Assembly: GCA_022824495.1 (NCBI GenBank)
Contig: JAJDZU010000009.1
Coordinates: 62,001 to 126,000 of the forward strand
From: Chloroflexota bacterium
GTDB taxonomy: Bacteria; Chloroflexota; UBA11872
Length of the DNA: 64,000 nucleotides
Reading direction: 5' to 3'
Part shown: positions 1 through 9,074 of the stretch, in pieces
Layout of the letters: each line of letters opens with the position of its first letter
How positions within the stretch are numbered: position 1 is the first letter of the stretch
Made by a program: the position numbers and the translations under genes
The notes under the pieces: generated by a model
What the model was told of the DNA's origin: nothing
What the model saw: the letters and a program-made list of their open reading frames with translations, nothing else
The model's database searches: none

Positions 1-1
1 G

Positions 2-880
2 CCGACTCGGGTCGAACAGCGCTATACCGCCTGGCAGGCCATTCGGCACAACTGGGGGTTCATTGCCCTGCATCTGGGAGTACTCGCGGCGTTCATCGTG
101 GGCGTGAGCTGGCCGGCCGTCGTGGCCTGCCTGGCGTTCTATTGGATGCGCGTCTTCTTCATTACCGGCTTCTATCACCGCTATTTCTCCCACCGCACCT
201 TCCAGACCACGCGGGTTTTCCAGGCTGTCATGGCGCTGCTGGGCACGTTTGGGATTCAAAAGGGGCCCTTGTGGTGGGCCGGACATCATCGCTTTCATCA
301 CCGGCACTCCGACGAGGAGGAGGATGTGCACTCCCCGCTCAAGGGCGGATTCTGGTGGGCGCACATGGGCTGGTTGCTCGCCTACAACCGCGACGACACG
401 CGCTGGGAAGAAGTCAAGGACCTGGTCCGCTTCCCCGAACTTCGCTGGCTCGACCGCTGGTACTTCGGCAGCACCCTGCTTTACGCCGGCGGCACGATTT
501 CCTTGGGTTTCTGGCTCGAGCGCGCATTCCCTTCTACGGGCGTGACCTGGCTGCAGGTATTCGTATGGTGCTTCCTGGCGAGCACCGTCATGCTGCTGCA
601 CACCACGTACCTCATAAACTCCGGTGCGCATATGTGGGGCAGCCGGCGATTCCCCACGAAGGACACGAGTCGAAACAACCTCCTGCTGGCGCTGATCACG
701 CTGGGCGAGGGCTGGCATAACAACCATCACCGGTACCCGGGCTCTGAGCGCAATGGATTCTTCTGGTGGGAGATCGACGTGACCCACTACCTGCTCACCA
801 TGCTGAGCTGGACCGGGTTGATCTGGGACTTGCGACGTCCGCCGGCGCACGTATATGACGAAGGCGCCCGTACTGTCTAA
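2..880 (+). CDS. Acyl-CoA/fatty-acid desaturase (5' truncated by window edge)
   Basis: Membrane di-iron desaturase that introduces a double bond into acyl chains. All three histidine boxes are visible: HRYFSH, then HHRFHH, and a C-terminal EGWHNNHH, the arrangement of the stearoyl-CoA/delta-9 desaturase family. Hydrophobic stretches flank the boxes as expected for a multi-span inner-membrane enzyme. The frame is open to the left edge, and the residues before the GTG at 98 look like normal coding sequence (tryptophan-rich, then a hydrophobic helix), so the true start lies outside the window. It is followed after 16 bases by the TIGR01777 epimerase on the same strand. The acyl substrate and double-bond position cannot be read from the sequence. 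Confidence 0.9.
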   Translation, partial: PTRVEQRYTAWQAIRHNWGFIALHLGVLAAFIVGVSWPAVVACLAFYWMRVFFITGFYHRYFSHRTFQTTRVFQAVMALLGTFGIQKGPLWWAGHHRFHHRHSDEEEDVHSPLKGGFWWAHMGWLLAYNRDDTRWEEVKDLVRFPELRWLDRWYFGSTLLYAGGTISLGFWLERAFPSTGVTWLQVFVWCFLASTVMLLHTTYLINSGAHMWGSRRFPTKDTSRNNLLLALITLGEGWHNNHHRYPGSERNGFFWWEIDVTHYLLTMLSWTGLIWDLRRPPAHVYDEGARTV

Positions 881-896
881 CCGAGAGTTGACATAA

Positions 897-1805
897 ATGC
901 GCGTCGCCGTCAGCGGCTCGACCGGGTTGGTCGGTGCGGCCCTCGTCGCCGACCTTCGCGCTGACGGGCTCGAAGTCGTCCGCCTGGTACGACCGGCCAC
1001 CAGGAGCGTGCAGCCTGGCGATATTCGCTGGGACCCGCAGACCGGAGACATCGATCACTCTGGGCTGGAGGGTACGGATGCCGTGGTGCACCTGGCCGGC
1101 GAGACGATCAGCGCGTTGCGGTGGACGGCCAAAAAACGTCAACGAATCCGGGAAAGTCGCGTGTGCGGTACCGACACGCTGGCGAGAGCCATCGCGGGCT
1201 TGTCACAGAGGCCTTCGGTACTCGTCTGCGCCGGCGCCACGGGCATCTATGGAAATCGCGGCGAAGAACGGCTCGACGAGAGCAGCCCGCCCGGCGAAGG
1301 GTTCCTGCCCCGGGTATCCACCCAGTGGGAAGCGGCGACGCAACCGGCCGCCGACGCCGGAGTTCGCGTTGCGATTGTCCGCCTGGCGCCCGTAATCGAC
1401 TCCCAGTCGCCCGTCGTGGCTCGAATGCGTTTGCCCATCATGCTGGGAATCGGCGGTTGGTTTGGGTCCGGCCGGCACTACTGGCCGTGGGTTGACCTGG
1501 CGGATGTGATTGGGTCTATCCGTCTGGCGATCGCGCGGGAGACGCTGAGCGGCCCCATCGTCGTGGCGGCGCCGGAAACCGTGACCAACCGCGAGTTTGT
1601 AAAGACGATGGCCCGCGAATTGCGACGCCCGGCAATTCTCCCGATACCCGCGCCGATCCTTCGGGCGTCGCTTGGCGATTTTGCCCGGGAAGCACTACTT
1701 TCCAGCCAGCGAGTTGTTCCGCGAAAACTCCTGGATGCCGGCTATGTATTTCGACAGCCGAGACTCGCGCCGACATTGCGCGCAGCGCTTCGGTCGAGCC
1801 GATAA
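897..1805 (+). CDS. TIGR01777 family epimerase (SDR39U1/YfcH-like)
   Basis: Extended short-chain dehydrogenase-like protein of 302 residues. The N-terminal Rossmann motif GSTGLVGAAL binds NAD(P). The family signatures VVHLAGETI and ATGIYGNRGEE follow, and the C-terminal half carries the DUF1731-like segment (PILRASLGDFAREALLSSQR). This matches the TIGR01777/YfcH family, whose physiological substrate is not established. The ATG at 897 is close to the desaturase stop, suggesting one transcript, so a role in membrane lipid metabolism is possible but only inferred from position. Confidence 0.88.
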   Translation: MRVAVSGSTGLVGAALVADLRADGLEVVRLVRPATRSVQPGDIRWDPQTGDIDHSGLEGTDAVVHLAGETISALRWTAKKRQRIRESRVCGTDTLARAIAGLSQRPSVLVCAGATGIYGNRGEERLDESSPPGEGFLPRVSTQWEAATQPAADAGVRVAIVRLAPVIDSQSPVVARMRLPIMLGIGGWFGSGRHYWPWVDLADVIGSIRLAIARETLSGPIVVAAPETVTNREFVKTMARELRRPAILPIPAPILRASLGDFAREALLSSQRVVPRKLLDAGYVFRQPRLAPTLRAALRSSR

Positions 1806-1900
1806 CGGGGATTGCACGTGACGCTCAATGGCCGAAGGGCATGGCGTTAGTGCACCGCCAGTTTCGGCAGACGCTGCGATCGCGCGATTGCGCGACGCTG

Positions 1901-4315
1901 ATGGGCAGACAGCTTCGTGGTGGCATCGCAGTGCTGCTGGCCCTCGCGCTGCTTGCATTACCAACAGTTGGAGCCGCGTCCGCTCCTGCCAGCTTCCCGC
2001 TCCAGCACGGCTTCTTCTATGCGCAGACCGGTGGCGGGGGCGGTCTTGGTTTCGCCGTCACCGACGACCGCGACGCTCAGTTCTGGACCGCCTACGAGGA
2101 ACTCGGAGGTCATGAGACTCTTGGTTTTCCGGTCTCGCAGCCCTGGCACCAGGCGCCGTTCGTCTACCAGGCGTTTCAACGGGCCGTGCTTCAGACAGGC
2201 CCTGACAGCCAAGTTCGCCTAGCCAACATTTACGACGTGCTGTCCGCAGCGGGACACGACTCGTGGTTGTTCGACTTCAAGGGCGTACCGCCCGGTACAT
2301 CCTTGCCTCCCGAGGCCGGCCCACTGGCCCGCCTGGAAGCGCTGACCGCTGCTCTGGAAATCACAGACTTCTGGCGAACCGCTCCGAATGCCCTTGTTCG
2401 ATTTGGGCTGCCGCTCGGATATGCATCGGCGCCGGACGGAGGTGTGCTCCGGGCCCAGCGAGCCGTCTTGCGTCTGAACAACGGTCAGGTACAGCTGGCC
2501 CCGGCCGGCGACCACTTCAAACAGGCCGGGATGATTCCCCTGGCGGCAACCATCCCGGTGGCCCCGCCGCGCATTCCACGACGGCTCGTGGAAGCCCACA
2601 GTCCCCTGGTAACCAGCGTGGCGTTCGATCCATCAGGCTCCACGTTCGCCACCGGCGGCTACGACCGCCGAGTCGTGATCTGGGACCGCGCGACCCTGAC
2701 GCCGATTCATGAACTCGAGGGCCACTTCGACGGCATCTACGAAGTCGCCTATTCGCCCGACGGCTCGCTGGTTGCCAGCGCTTCGGAGGACGACACCGTG
2801 CGGCTCTGGGATGCACGCTCTGGCGAACAGTTGCAGGTGCTCCAAGCCGACGAGCGGTGGTTCACCAGCGTGGTCTTTAGCCCGGACGGAACGCTGGTGG
2901 CTGCGACGACCTACGCCGCTGCCCATTTGTGGGATGTGGAGACCGGTGAGCACCTTGCCAAGTTCGACGAAATTGACGCCTGGTCAAATGGCGTCGCCTT
3001 TACGCCCGACGGCGGCGGCCTGATCACCTCCGGTTGGGCCAGGGCGGATATCTGGGACATGGCAACGGGCATGCGCTTGCTCGAATTCGTCGAGCAGCAC
3101 TCGCGCGCGGTGCTGTCCCTCGCTATCAGTCCCGACGGCACGCGCCTGGCTTCTGGCGCCGATGACAACACGGCCGTGCTGTGGGATGCAACTGACGGAT
3201 CGGCGCTGGCCACGCTGACTGGACACAGCGACTCCGTGTGGCAGGTGGCCTTCAGCCCGGATGGGCGTCGGCTGGCCACGTCCTCAAGCGACGGAACGGT
3301 GGGTGTGTGGGATGTCGCCAACGGAAGCAGGTTGTACAGCCTGACCGGTCACACGACTGACGTACAAGGGCTCAGCTTCAGCCCGGATGGCGAGATCCTG
3401 CTTTCGGGGAGCTGGGACGGAGACGTCGGCGTGTGGTCCACGGCGCTCTCGGAACTGGCCGCCGAAGCCACCCTGCCCGCGCCGGTCAATGCCGTGGACT
3501 CCAGTCCCCTCGGTACGTCGGTTGCGGCCGCCCTGGACGATGGCTCGCTGGTGATCGTCGGGACCGACGGTGCGGTGCGCGCCTCCATCGCCGCCCACGA
3601 CCGACCGGCGCGCGCCGTGGCCTATTCGCCGGACGGACGAGTGCTCGCCTCCGGCGGAGACGATGGCCGCGTGCGGCTGTGGGACGCGCTGCACGGGATG
3701 CTATTGGCCGATGCTCCGACAGTTCCGGATAGCGTCACCGCCCTGGCGTTCGCGGCGGACGGTTACCTGTTGGCCGGCGACGCCCGCGGTGTCGTACGAA
3801 GGCTGGATCCGAGCAATGGCGCCGAAAACTGGGTGGTAATGGGATTGGGACCCGTCACGTCCATTGCATCGGATGGAGTGGGTCTTGCGGCAGTAGGCAC
3901 GTACCAGGAAGTCTTGCTGTTGGATGCGGGGACGGGAGTCGAGCGATTGCGGCTGACGGGATTCGACGACTGGATCCGGGCAATTCGCTTCGATCCGCAT
4001 GTCGCCGAGATGGCGCTGGCGGACGGCGAGACGATCAAGATCCTGGCAAGCGGCTCCAATAGCCTCCTGCGAGAGATTGAGCCGGAGGCGGGTCTCATCA
4101 CCTCGCTGGCCTATCGGCCGTACGGCGACGAACTGGCCATTGGCGCGTATCAACGCGCGCTCCTGCGCGATCCCACCGGCCGCCTCAAACTCGGACGCGC
4201 CATCGATGCCCACATCGACTGGATCCGAGCGCTGGCCTACAGTCCCGACGGTGCTTTGCTTGCCACAGTCGGCGACGACCGGGCGCTGCGATTCTGGATC
4301 GCCCGCGCGGACTGA
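1901..4315 (+). CDS. Secreted WD40 repeat protein with LGFP-type N-terminal domain
   Basis: An in-frame ATG at 1841 exists, but the ATG at 1901 is preferred because it places a signal peptide at the N-terminus (basic MGRQLRGG, hydrophobic core, ALA-type cleavage near GAASA). Residues about 35-200 resemble LGFP-repeat regions (GHETLGFPVSQ). The rest is a long series of about 12-14 WD40 blades with the usual GH...SPDG...LWD pattern, enough for two seven-bladed propellers. The protein is probably extracytoplasmic and acts as a binding scaffold. Its partner is unknown. Its 3' end overlaps the possible start of the next gene. Confidence 0.85.
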   Translation: MGRQLRGGIAVLLALALLALPTVGAASAPASFPLQHGFFYAQTGGGGGLGFAVTDDRDAQFWTAYEELGGHETLGFPVSQPWHQAPFVYQAFQRAVLQTGPDSQVRLANIYDVLSAAGHDSWLFDFKGVPPGTSLPPEAGPLARLEALTAALEITDFWRTAPNALVRFGLPLGYASAPDGGVLRAQRAVLRLNNGQVQLAPAGDHFKQAGMIPLAATIPVAPPRIPRRLVEAHSPLVTSVAFDPSGSTFATGGYDRRVVIWDRATLTPIHELEGHFDGIYEVAYSPDGSLVASASEDDTVRLWDARSGEQLQVLQADERWFTSVVFSPDGTLVAATTYAAAHLWDVETGEHLAKFDEIDAWSNGVAFTPDGGGLITSGWARADIWDMATGMRLLEFVEQHSRAVLSLAISPDGTRLASGADDNTAVLWDATDGSALATLTGHSDSVWQVAFSPDGRRLATSSSDGTVGVWDVANGSRLYSLTGHTTDVQGLSFSPDGEILLSGSWDGDVGVWSTALSELAAEATLPAPVNAVDSSPLGTSVAAALDDGSLVIVGTDGAVRASIAAHDRPARAVAYSPDGRVLASGGDDGRVRLWDALHGMLLADAPTVPDSVTALAFAADGYLLAGDARGVVRRLDPSNGAENWVVMGLGPVTSIASDGVGLAAVGTYQEVLLLDAGTGVERLRLTGFDDWIRAIRFDPHVAEMALADGETIKILASGSNSLLREIEPEAGLITSLAYRPYGDELAIGAYQRALLRDPTGRLKLGRAIDAHIDWIRALAYSPDGALLATVGDDRALRFWIARAD

Positions 4316-5540
4316 CCGCGTCGGGGTCTGGATACGAGCGCACATCGACATCTGGCTGACGGTCCTCACGGGGCTGGCGGCCGTCGCTGCCGCCGCGTGG
4401 GTCTGGTTGCTTCTCGGTCGCGGGTGGTACTGGCGAGTCAATGTGCAACTTCCGGGTTCTCCCCGCGACGCTGCTTCCCGCGACTGGCCGTCCGTGACAG
4501 TCGTGATACCGGCACGAAACGAGGCGGCGGTCCTTCCGCGAACGCTTCCCACGCTATTGGACCAGGACTATCCCGGCCGTTTCGAGATCGTCGTGGTGGA
4601 CGACTCCAGCACTGACGGCACAACGGAGGTTGCCGAAGGCATTGGCGCTGGTTCTACGGGCCCCGGAGTGCACCTCGTCGCGGCCCCTCAACTCCCGTAT
4701 GGATGGGCCGGAAAGGTCTGGGCCATGCGCACGGGCGCGAACTCGGATTCGGCGCGACGTTGCGAGTACATCCTCCTGACGGACGCGGACATCGCCCATC
4801 CACCGGATCTCCTGCGGCGGCTGGTCGGGCTGGCTCGACACCGCGAACTGGACCTTGCGTCGGTGATGGCCCACCTGCGCGCGGTCACGCCCTTCGAGCG
4901 GTTGCTGGTGCCGGCGTTCGTCTACTTCTTTGGCCTGCTCTACCCGTTCCGCTGGTCGAATGATCCCCACCGCAGCACGGCGGCCGCCGCGGGTGGGTGC
5001 GTGCTGATACAGCGTCGCGCATTCGAGCGGATCGGTGGTTTCGAATCGATCCGTGGCGAGATCATCGACGACTGCGCCTTGGCCGCCCGCATCAAGCAGG
5101 CGGGAGGCCGGACCTGGCTGGGACTGGGGCGCAACGTCCACAGCGTGCGCGGCTACGCCGGACTATCCGGCGTCTGGCACGTCGTGGCGCGCACGGCCTA
5201 CACCCAGCTGGCCTACTCGCCCATGCGACTCCTGGGCACAGTCGTCGCTCTGCTCCTGGCCTTCGCCGCGCCGCCGATCGCGGTAGTTGTCGGGGGCGTA
5301 GGGCTCGCGGCTGGAGCCGCCCTTGAGCCGTCGCTGGTGGCACTCGCCGCTGGAATTCTCGGATTGGGACTGATGACGTTTAGCTATGTACCGATGACCC
5401 GCTGGTACGGCGGCACAGTGTTTCGGGCTGTGACGTTGCCGCTGTCGGCCGTCATCTACGTCGCCATGACCCTGGACTCGGCGCGCCGGCACTACGCCGG
5501 CGTTGGCGGCGGCTGGAAGGGCCGAACCTACGGTCGCTAG
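4251..5540 (+). CDS. hpnB: HpnB-like hopanoid-associated glycosyltransferase (GT2); start uncertain
   Basis: Family 2 glycosyltransferase strongly resembling HpnB. It has an N-terminal membrane helix ending in LLLGRGWYW, then VTVVIPARNEAAVLPRTL, the donor site VVVDDSSTDGT, the acceptor motif LLTDADIAH, and the very conserved LYPFRWSNDPHR and IDDCALAARIK segments. The C-terminus holds several membrane helices. HpnB genes accompany hopanoid synthesis in other bacteria, but no squalene-hopene cyclase is in this window. No ATG precedes the conserved region; candidates are GTG 4251 (used here, overlapping the WD40 gene by 65 bases) and TTG 4407, which would delete the first helix. Family is clear, the start is not. 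Confidence 0.82.
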   Translation: MLCLPQSATTGRCDSGSPARTDRVGVWIRAHIDIWLTVLTGLAAVAAAAWVWLLLGRGWYWRVNVQLPGSPRDAASRDWPSVTVVIPARNEAAVLPRTLPTLLDQDYPGRFEIVVVDDSSTDGTTEVAEGIGAGSTGPGVHLVAAPQLPYGWAGKVWAMRTGANSDSARRCEYILLTDADIAHPPDLLRRLVGLARHRELDLASVMAHLRAVTPFERLLVPAFVYFFGLLYPFRWSNDPHRSTAAAAGGCVLIQRRAFERIGGFESIRGEIIDDCALAARIKQAGGRTWLGLGRNVHSVRGYAGLSGVWHVVARTAYTQLAYSPMRLLGTVVALLLAFAAPPIAVVVGGVGLAAGAALEPSLVALAAGILGLGLMTFSYVPMTRWYGGTVFRAVTLPLSAVIYVAMTLDSARRHYAGVGGGWKGRTYGR

Positions 5541-5716
5541 CGGAGCCTGATCGGTCGACCACCGGCCAGCATTGTGGCCACACCGGGAGAGGCGAGGGCA
5601 GGTGCTCGCCCTGGCGGGCCATTTGAAGCCGCACGTCCGGTCTAGACTGACGCGGCCGCGCCGTTGGGGCACAGCCCATCCAGATCGATACCGAGCAACT
5701 CCTCGACGACGGCTTC

Positions 5717-6907
5717 GTGATTCTGAAGAACGTCGTTCCGCCCGAACGGCTGGACGAATTGCGCGCCAGCTTCGAAACGCTGGTGGACCGCCAGCAGGCT
5801 AACTGGGCGCGTGATCGCGACGACCCGGGCTGCTTCGCCTACGCGGCCAAGCAGCCTCGCCTCGCGTTTCAGTCCGTCGTCGATGCGGCGACGGCCAACA
5901 CGGTGGAGTTTTGTCTCCACGAGAACACGCTCGGTGTAAGCCGGCAAGCGCTTGGCACCCAGGACGTGGGCCTGAAGCAGATGATTCTCCTGTGCAACCC
6001 GGAGACCGCGTATGGACCGGATCTGTGGCATCGCGATGTAAGTCACGGGCCAACTAACAATGCGCCCCTGGCGGGCTTACAGGCCGACATGCTGGCCAAC
6101 GGTCCAAGCTCCGTGCAGTGGAACATCCCCGTGTATGACGACGATGTGCTGTGGGTAGTCCCCGGAAGTCATCGCCGTCTGAACACCTCGTGGGAGAACC
6201 GGGAGCTTCTGAAGGACCCACGCGCCAAGCTGTCGCACTGTAGACAGGTCAAGCTCGAGGCCGGCGACGGCGTGATCTACATCAACACCATCCTGCATTG
6301 GCCCAGCAACTACAGCACCAGGCTGCGGCGCATCATCCATCTCAGGTACACCTCGTTCGGTGGCCGGCTGTATCCGTACGGCTCCCGCTTCCTCTGGGAG
6401 CCGGGTTTCGTCAAGCATCTGTCGCCGGAGGGACAAGCGGCCTTCCATCGGTTTATGGAACTGGCTGAACGCGAGGACAATCGGATCGAAGCCTTCTATC
6501 GCGCGATTCTCGACCGGGATCCGGCAGCCTTCCGGCAGGCGCTGGCCCTCCTGCATCCAGGCCACACCGGGCGGATGGTCTGCGTGGTCCTCTTGTCCAA
6601 ACTGGCTCGCAGAATCGGTGCGCTGAAGCGCCTGGAACTGGCCAACCTTCCGGAACGCGAGCGCGCGTCAGCCGTGGGCGAGCAGACCTTCAGCATCGGC
6701 AACCTCGAGGCGCTGGCACGGCGATTCACCGCCGCTGAAACGAAGCTGCTTGGACAGCGCTTTGCACCGCTGGACGCCAGGCTCCAAACGGAGACCGAGC
6801 ACTTCGTGCCAAGCCTCGCGAGCGAACCTTCCCGCTGGGCGCAAGAGCACATGCCCGCCGATTTTGACCTGGACGACTTCATCGCAAGCTGGAGCCAAGC
6901 CGCCTAG
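5717..6907 (+). CDS. Phytanoyl-CoA dioxygenase (PhyH) family protein
   Basis: Fe(II)/2-oxoglutarate-dependent oxygenase. The HxD iron-binding pair is in LWHRDVSHG, and the distal His with its downstream Arg is in ILHWPSNYSTRLRR, so the catalytic core looks intact. A C-terminal extension of about 150 residues, rich in charged helices, has no function I recognise. The GTG at 5717 is the only standard start after the in-frame stop at 5648-5650, yet the frame upstream of it encodes a typical PhyH N-terminus (TEQLLDDGF). The real start may therefore be a rare codon near 5684, or there may be a sequence error. The substrate is unknown; it stands alone before a tRNA gene on the opposite strand. Confidence 0.85.
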   Translation: MILKNVVPPERLDELRASFETLVDRQQANWARDRDDPGCFAYAAKQPRLAFQSVVDAATANTVEFCLHENTLGVSRQALGTQDVGLKQMILLCNPETAYGPDLWHRDVSHGPTNNAPLAGLQADMLANGPSSVQWNIPVYDDDVLWVVPGSHRRLNTSWENRELLKDPRAKLSHCRQVKLEAGDGVIYINTILHWPSNYSTRLRRIIHLRYTSFGGRLYPYGSRFLWEPGFVKHLSPEGQAAFHRFMELAEREDNRIEAFYRAILDRDPAAFRQALALLHPGHTGRMVCVVLLSKLARRIGALKRLELANLPERERASAVGEQTFSIGNLEALARRFTAAETKLLGQRFAPLDARLQTETEHFVPSLASEPSRWAQEHMPADFDLDDFIASWSQAA

Positions 6908-6982
6908 CCCCAGAGCGGCCCATTTCGGATTCCGCGTGACAAGGCCGGTGCAATGTGGCCGTCACGTAACAGGTTCGGATGC

Positions 6983-7059
6983 TGGTCGGGGCGGCCGGAT
7001 TTGAACCGGCGACCTCCTGACCCCCAGTCAGGTGCGCTACCAGCCTGCGCCACGCCCCG
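6983..7059 (-). tRNA. tRNA-Pro (GGG)
   Basis: Read on the minus strand, a full cloverleaf is visible. A 7-base acceptor stem pairs 7053-7059 with 6987-6993. The D arm follows, then an anticodon stem CCTGA/TCAGG with loop CTGGGGG giving anticodon GGG at 7025-7023. The T arm contains GGTTCAAATCC, and the 3' CCA is encoded at 6983-6985. This decodes CCC (and CCU) proline codons. Confidence 0.97.
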
Positions 7060-7073
7060 AGTGCGCGAGTCTA

Positions 7074-8105
7074 TCAGCGAGCGTCCGAGGCAGTTCTCGG
7101 ATCGTCAGTCACCACCGCCTGCCGCAACCGCCGCTGGCGTCGCCATATGTCCCAAGGCCACGACGGGCCGTTGACATACGGACGAATGTTCTCCCAGGCA
7201 ACGCGCCGGCGGGCCGCCTCACGCTCTCGCTGCTGGAGAACTCGGCCAAGAGCTCGCAGCCCCGCCAGTCGTCCGCGAACGGCCGCCAGGCTCCGCTGAC
7301 GCGTCATCGTGATCGGCAACGACGCCAAGTCATAGGCCACTAGTAACGGGCCGTACATCAAGAGGGCGCGCGTGGGGTGGTTCTTGGCGATCGTCCAGAC
7401 CTTGTTGCGTCCCAGGTGAAACGTCTTGAACGGCGACTCTTCGGATCCAGTTGCCGAGTGCGCATGCACCACCCGCGCTTCCGGCACATAGCGCGCGGTC
7501 CAGCCCAGCCAACGAGCGCGCCACGCCAGGTCCACGTCTTCCAGGTAGGCGAAGAAGGCCGGATCGAACCCGCCGGTCTCGTCCAGCAGCGCCTTTCGAT
7601 ACAGCGCGGCCCCGGCGCACGCGCCGAAGACCTCGCCACCCTCGTCCGAACCAACCGGCTCTGCGTTGTGTCGGTCCCACGCGATGCCCAGCACGTCCGT
7701 CACCACGCCGGCGGAATCGATGATGTTGGGATCCCGGTCCAGCACGATCCGGCTGGCGAACGACCCGGCCTCGGGATGCTCCTGTGCGGTTTGAACCAGC
7801 GAGTGCAGCCAGTCTGGATCGGGAACCGCGTCGTTGTTGAGGGTTGCAACCAGGTCCGCCCGCGCCAGTCCAAAGCCGATGTTATTGGCCGCGGCGAACC
7901 CGTGATTCGAGTCCAGGCGCTCGAGAACGATCCGCGGATACTCCCGGGCAATCCAGTCCGCCGTGCCGTCAGTGCTGCCGTTCTCGACCACGATGGTCTC
8001 AAACCTCACCCCGGTCTGGTCGCGCAGCGCCGGCAGGCAACGCTGCAAGTGGTACAACCCATTCCAGGTCACGATCACGACCGAGGCTTCGGGATGATCG
8101 CTCAC
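7074..8105 (-). CDS. Family 2 glycosyltransferase (rhamnosyltransferase-like)
   Basis: GT-A fold transferase of 343 residues starting at a GTG. Recognisable elements are SVVIVTWNGLYHLQRCL at the N-terminus, the nucleotide-sugar motif VVENGSTDGT, the metal-binding-site equivalent TLNNDAVPDP, the GGFDPAFFAYLEDVDLAWR acceptor region, and a C-terminal tail with one or two hydrophobic or amphipathic stretches. It resembles WbbL/rhamnosyl transferases that build surface polysaccharides; donor and acceptor are not determinable. It lies 14 bases upstream of tRNA-Pro on the same strand and is divergent from the nuclease gene at 8220. Confidence 0.88.
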   Translation of the reverse strand: MSDHPEASVVIVTWNGLYHLQRCLPALRDQTGVRFETIVVENGSTDGTADWIAREYPRIVLERLDSNHGFAAANNIGFGLARADLVATLNNDAVPDPDWLHSLVQTAQEHPEAGSFASRIVLDRDPNIIDSAGVVTDVLGIAWDRHNAEPVGSDEGGEVFGACAGAALYRKALLDETGGFDPAFFAYLEDVDLAWRARWLGWTARYVPEARVVHAHSATGSEESPFKTFHLGRNKVWTIAKNHPTRALLMYGPLLVAYDLASLPITMTRQRSLAAVRGRLAGLRALGRVLQQREREAARRRVAWENIRPYVNGPSWPWDIWRRQRRLRQAVVTDDPRTASDAR

Positions 8106-8219
8106 TGAATGCTCCGGCCCCGCCCGCTATTCGCGCCGCGGCGTTGCCGCCGAACGTCCGGGCGCGGTGCGTCGTCGGCGTCTACGCTTAGGCGAGCGCC
8201 AGCCAGCTTCCTATTGGAC

Positions 8220-9074
8220 ATGCAGCGGCAACTTCGATCCATTTCTCCTACACAGCTACGCACGTACGACACTTGTCCGCTCCAGTATCGGATGCGCTAC
8301 GTGGATCGGGTGCCAACCACCGACTCGCCGGCGTCGCTCGTCGGCCAGGCGGTCCACGCCGCCCTGGAGCGCGACTTCCTGGAGAAACGCCGCAACGGGT
8401 ATGACCTGGATGTGGACGAGGCCGCTGAGATCTACGACGACGTTTGGTATTCCCGACTTCCGCCCGGGACTGCATCGGGGCCATTGTCAAACCAGTTCGA
8501 GGAGGCCTACGCGTCAGGTCAATCGGTCCTGGATCTCTACCTGACGGAAGTGGCGCCCGGCGTCACGCCGCATCTGGTAGAGCATCGATTCAGATTCGAT
8601 ATTCCAGGTGTCCAGGTCCAACTCGTCGGCACCGTCGACCTCATCGACCGGAACGGCGTGGTGATCGACCACAAGACCTCGTGGCGGGCTTACCCCGAGT
8701 CATATCCGGATCGGGACCTCCAACTCCAGTGCTACGCGATCGGCTACGGAGTCTTCAGGGCCGGATCGCGGATTCGTCCGGGCAACCTGCCCGCGCCGTT
8801 CTTCATTCCCCAGGTACGGGTGGACGTGCTGGTGCGCGAAGATCCGCCATTCGTCCAGCAGTTAAACGGGACGTACGGCCGCGACGACCTCGAGTATTTT
8901 GCCTCTCGGGCTGCCGACATCGTGCGTGGCATTGAGGCGAGCCAGTTCGATCCGTTCTGGCAAGCGCCGAATCGGGCTGTGGACCCTCAGATATGTCGCC
9001 GTTGTCCCTACGGACAGATCTGCGACGCGTCCCTCGTGCGCGACGACCTACTGGAGGACGGCGGCCAGGATTGA
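8220..9074 (+). CDS. PD-(D/E)XK nuclease with Cas4/AddB-type Fe-S cysteines
   Basis: RecB-family nuclease of 284 residues. The ATG at 8220 is chosen because it begins directly before the conserved SISPTQLRTYDTCPLQYR. The active site is visible as GTVDLIDRNG followed by VIDHKTSW, and a QLQCYAIGYG helix follows (the QxxxY motif of RecB nucleases). One Cys near the N-terminus (DTCP) plus three near the C-terminus (ICRRCPYGQIC) match the four ligands of the 4Fe-4S cluster in Cas4 and AddB. No cas genes or repeat arrays are nearby, so a general DNA repair role is more likely than CRISPR adaptation. It overlaps the convergent secG by 27 bases. Confidence 0.85.
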   Translation: MQRQLRSISPTQLRTYDTCPLQYRMRYVDRVPTTDSPASLVGQAVHAALERDFLEKRRNGYDLDVDEAAEIYDDVWYSRLPPGTASGPLSNQFEEAYASGQSVLDLYLTEVAPGVTPHLVEHRFRFDIPGVQVQLVGTVDLIDRNGVVIDHKTSWRAYPESYPDRDLQLQCYAIGYGVFRAGSRIRPGNLPAPFFIPQVRVDVLVREDPPFVQQLNGTYGRDDLEYFASRAADIVRGIEASQFDPFWQAPNRAVDPQICRRCPYGQICDASLVRDDLLEDGGQD

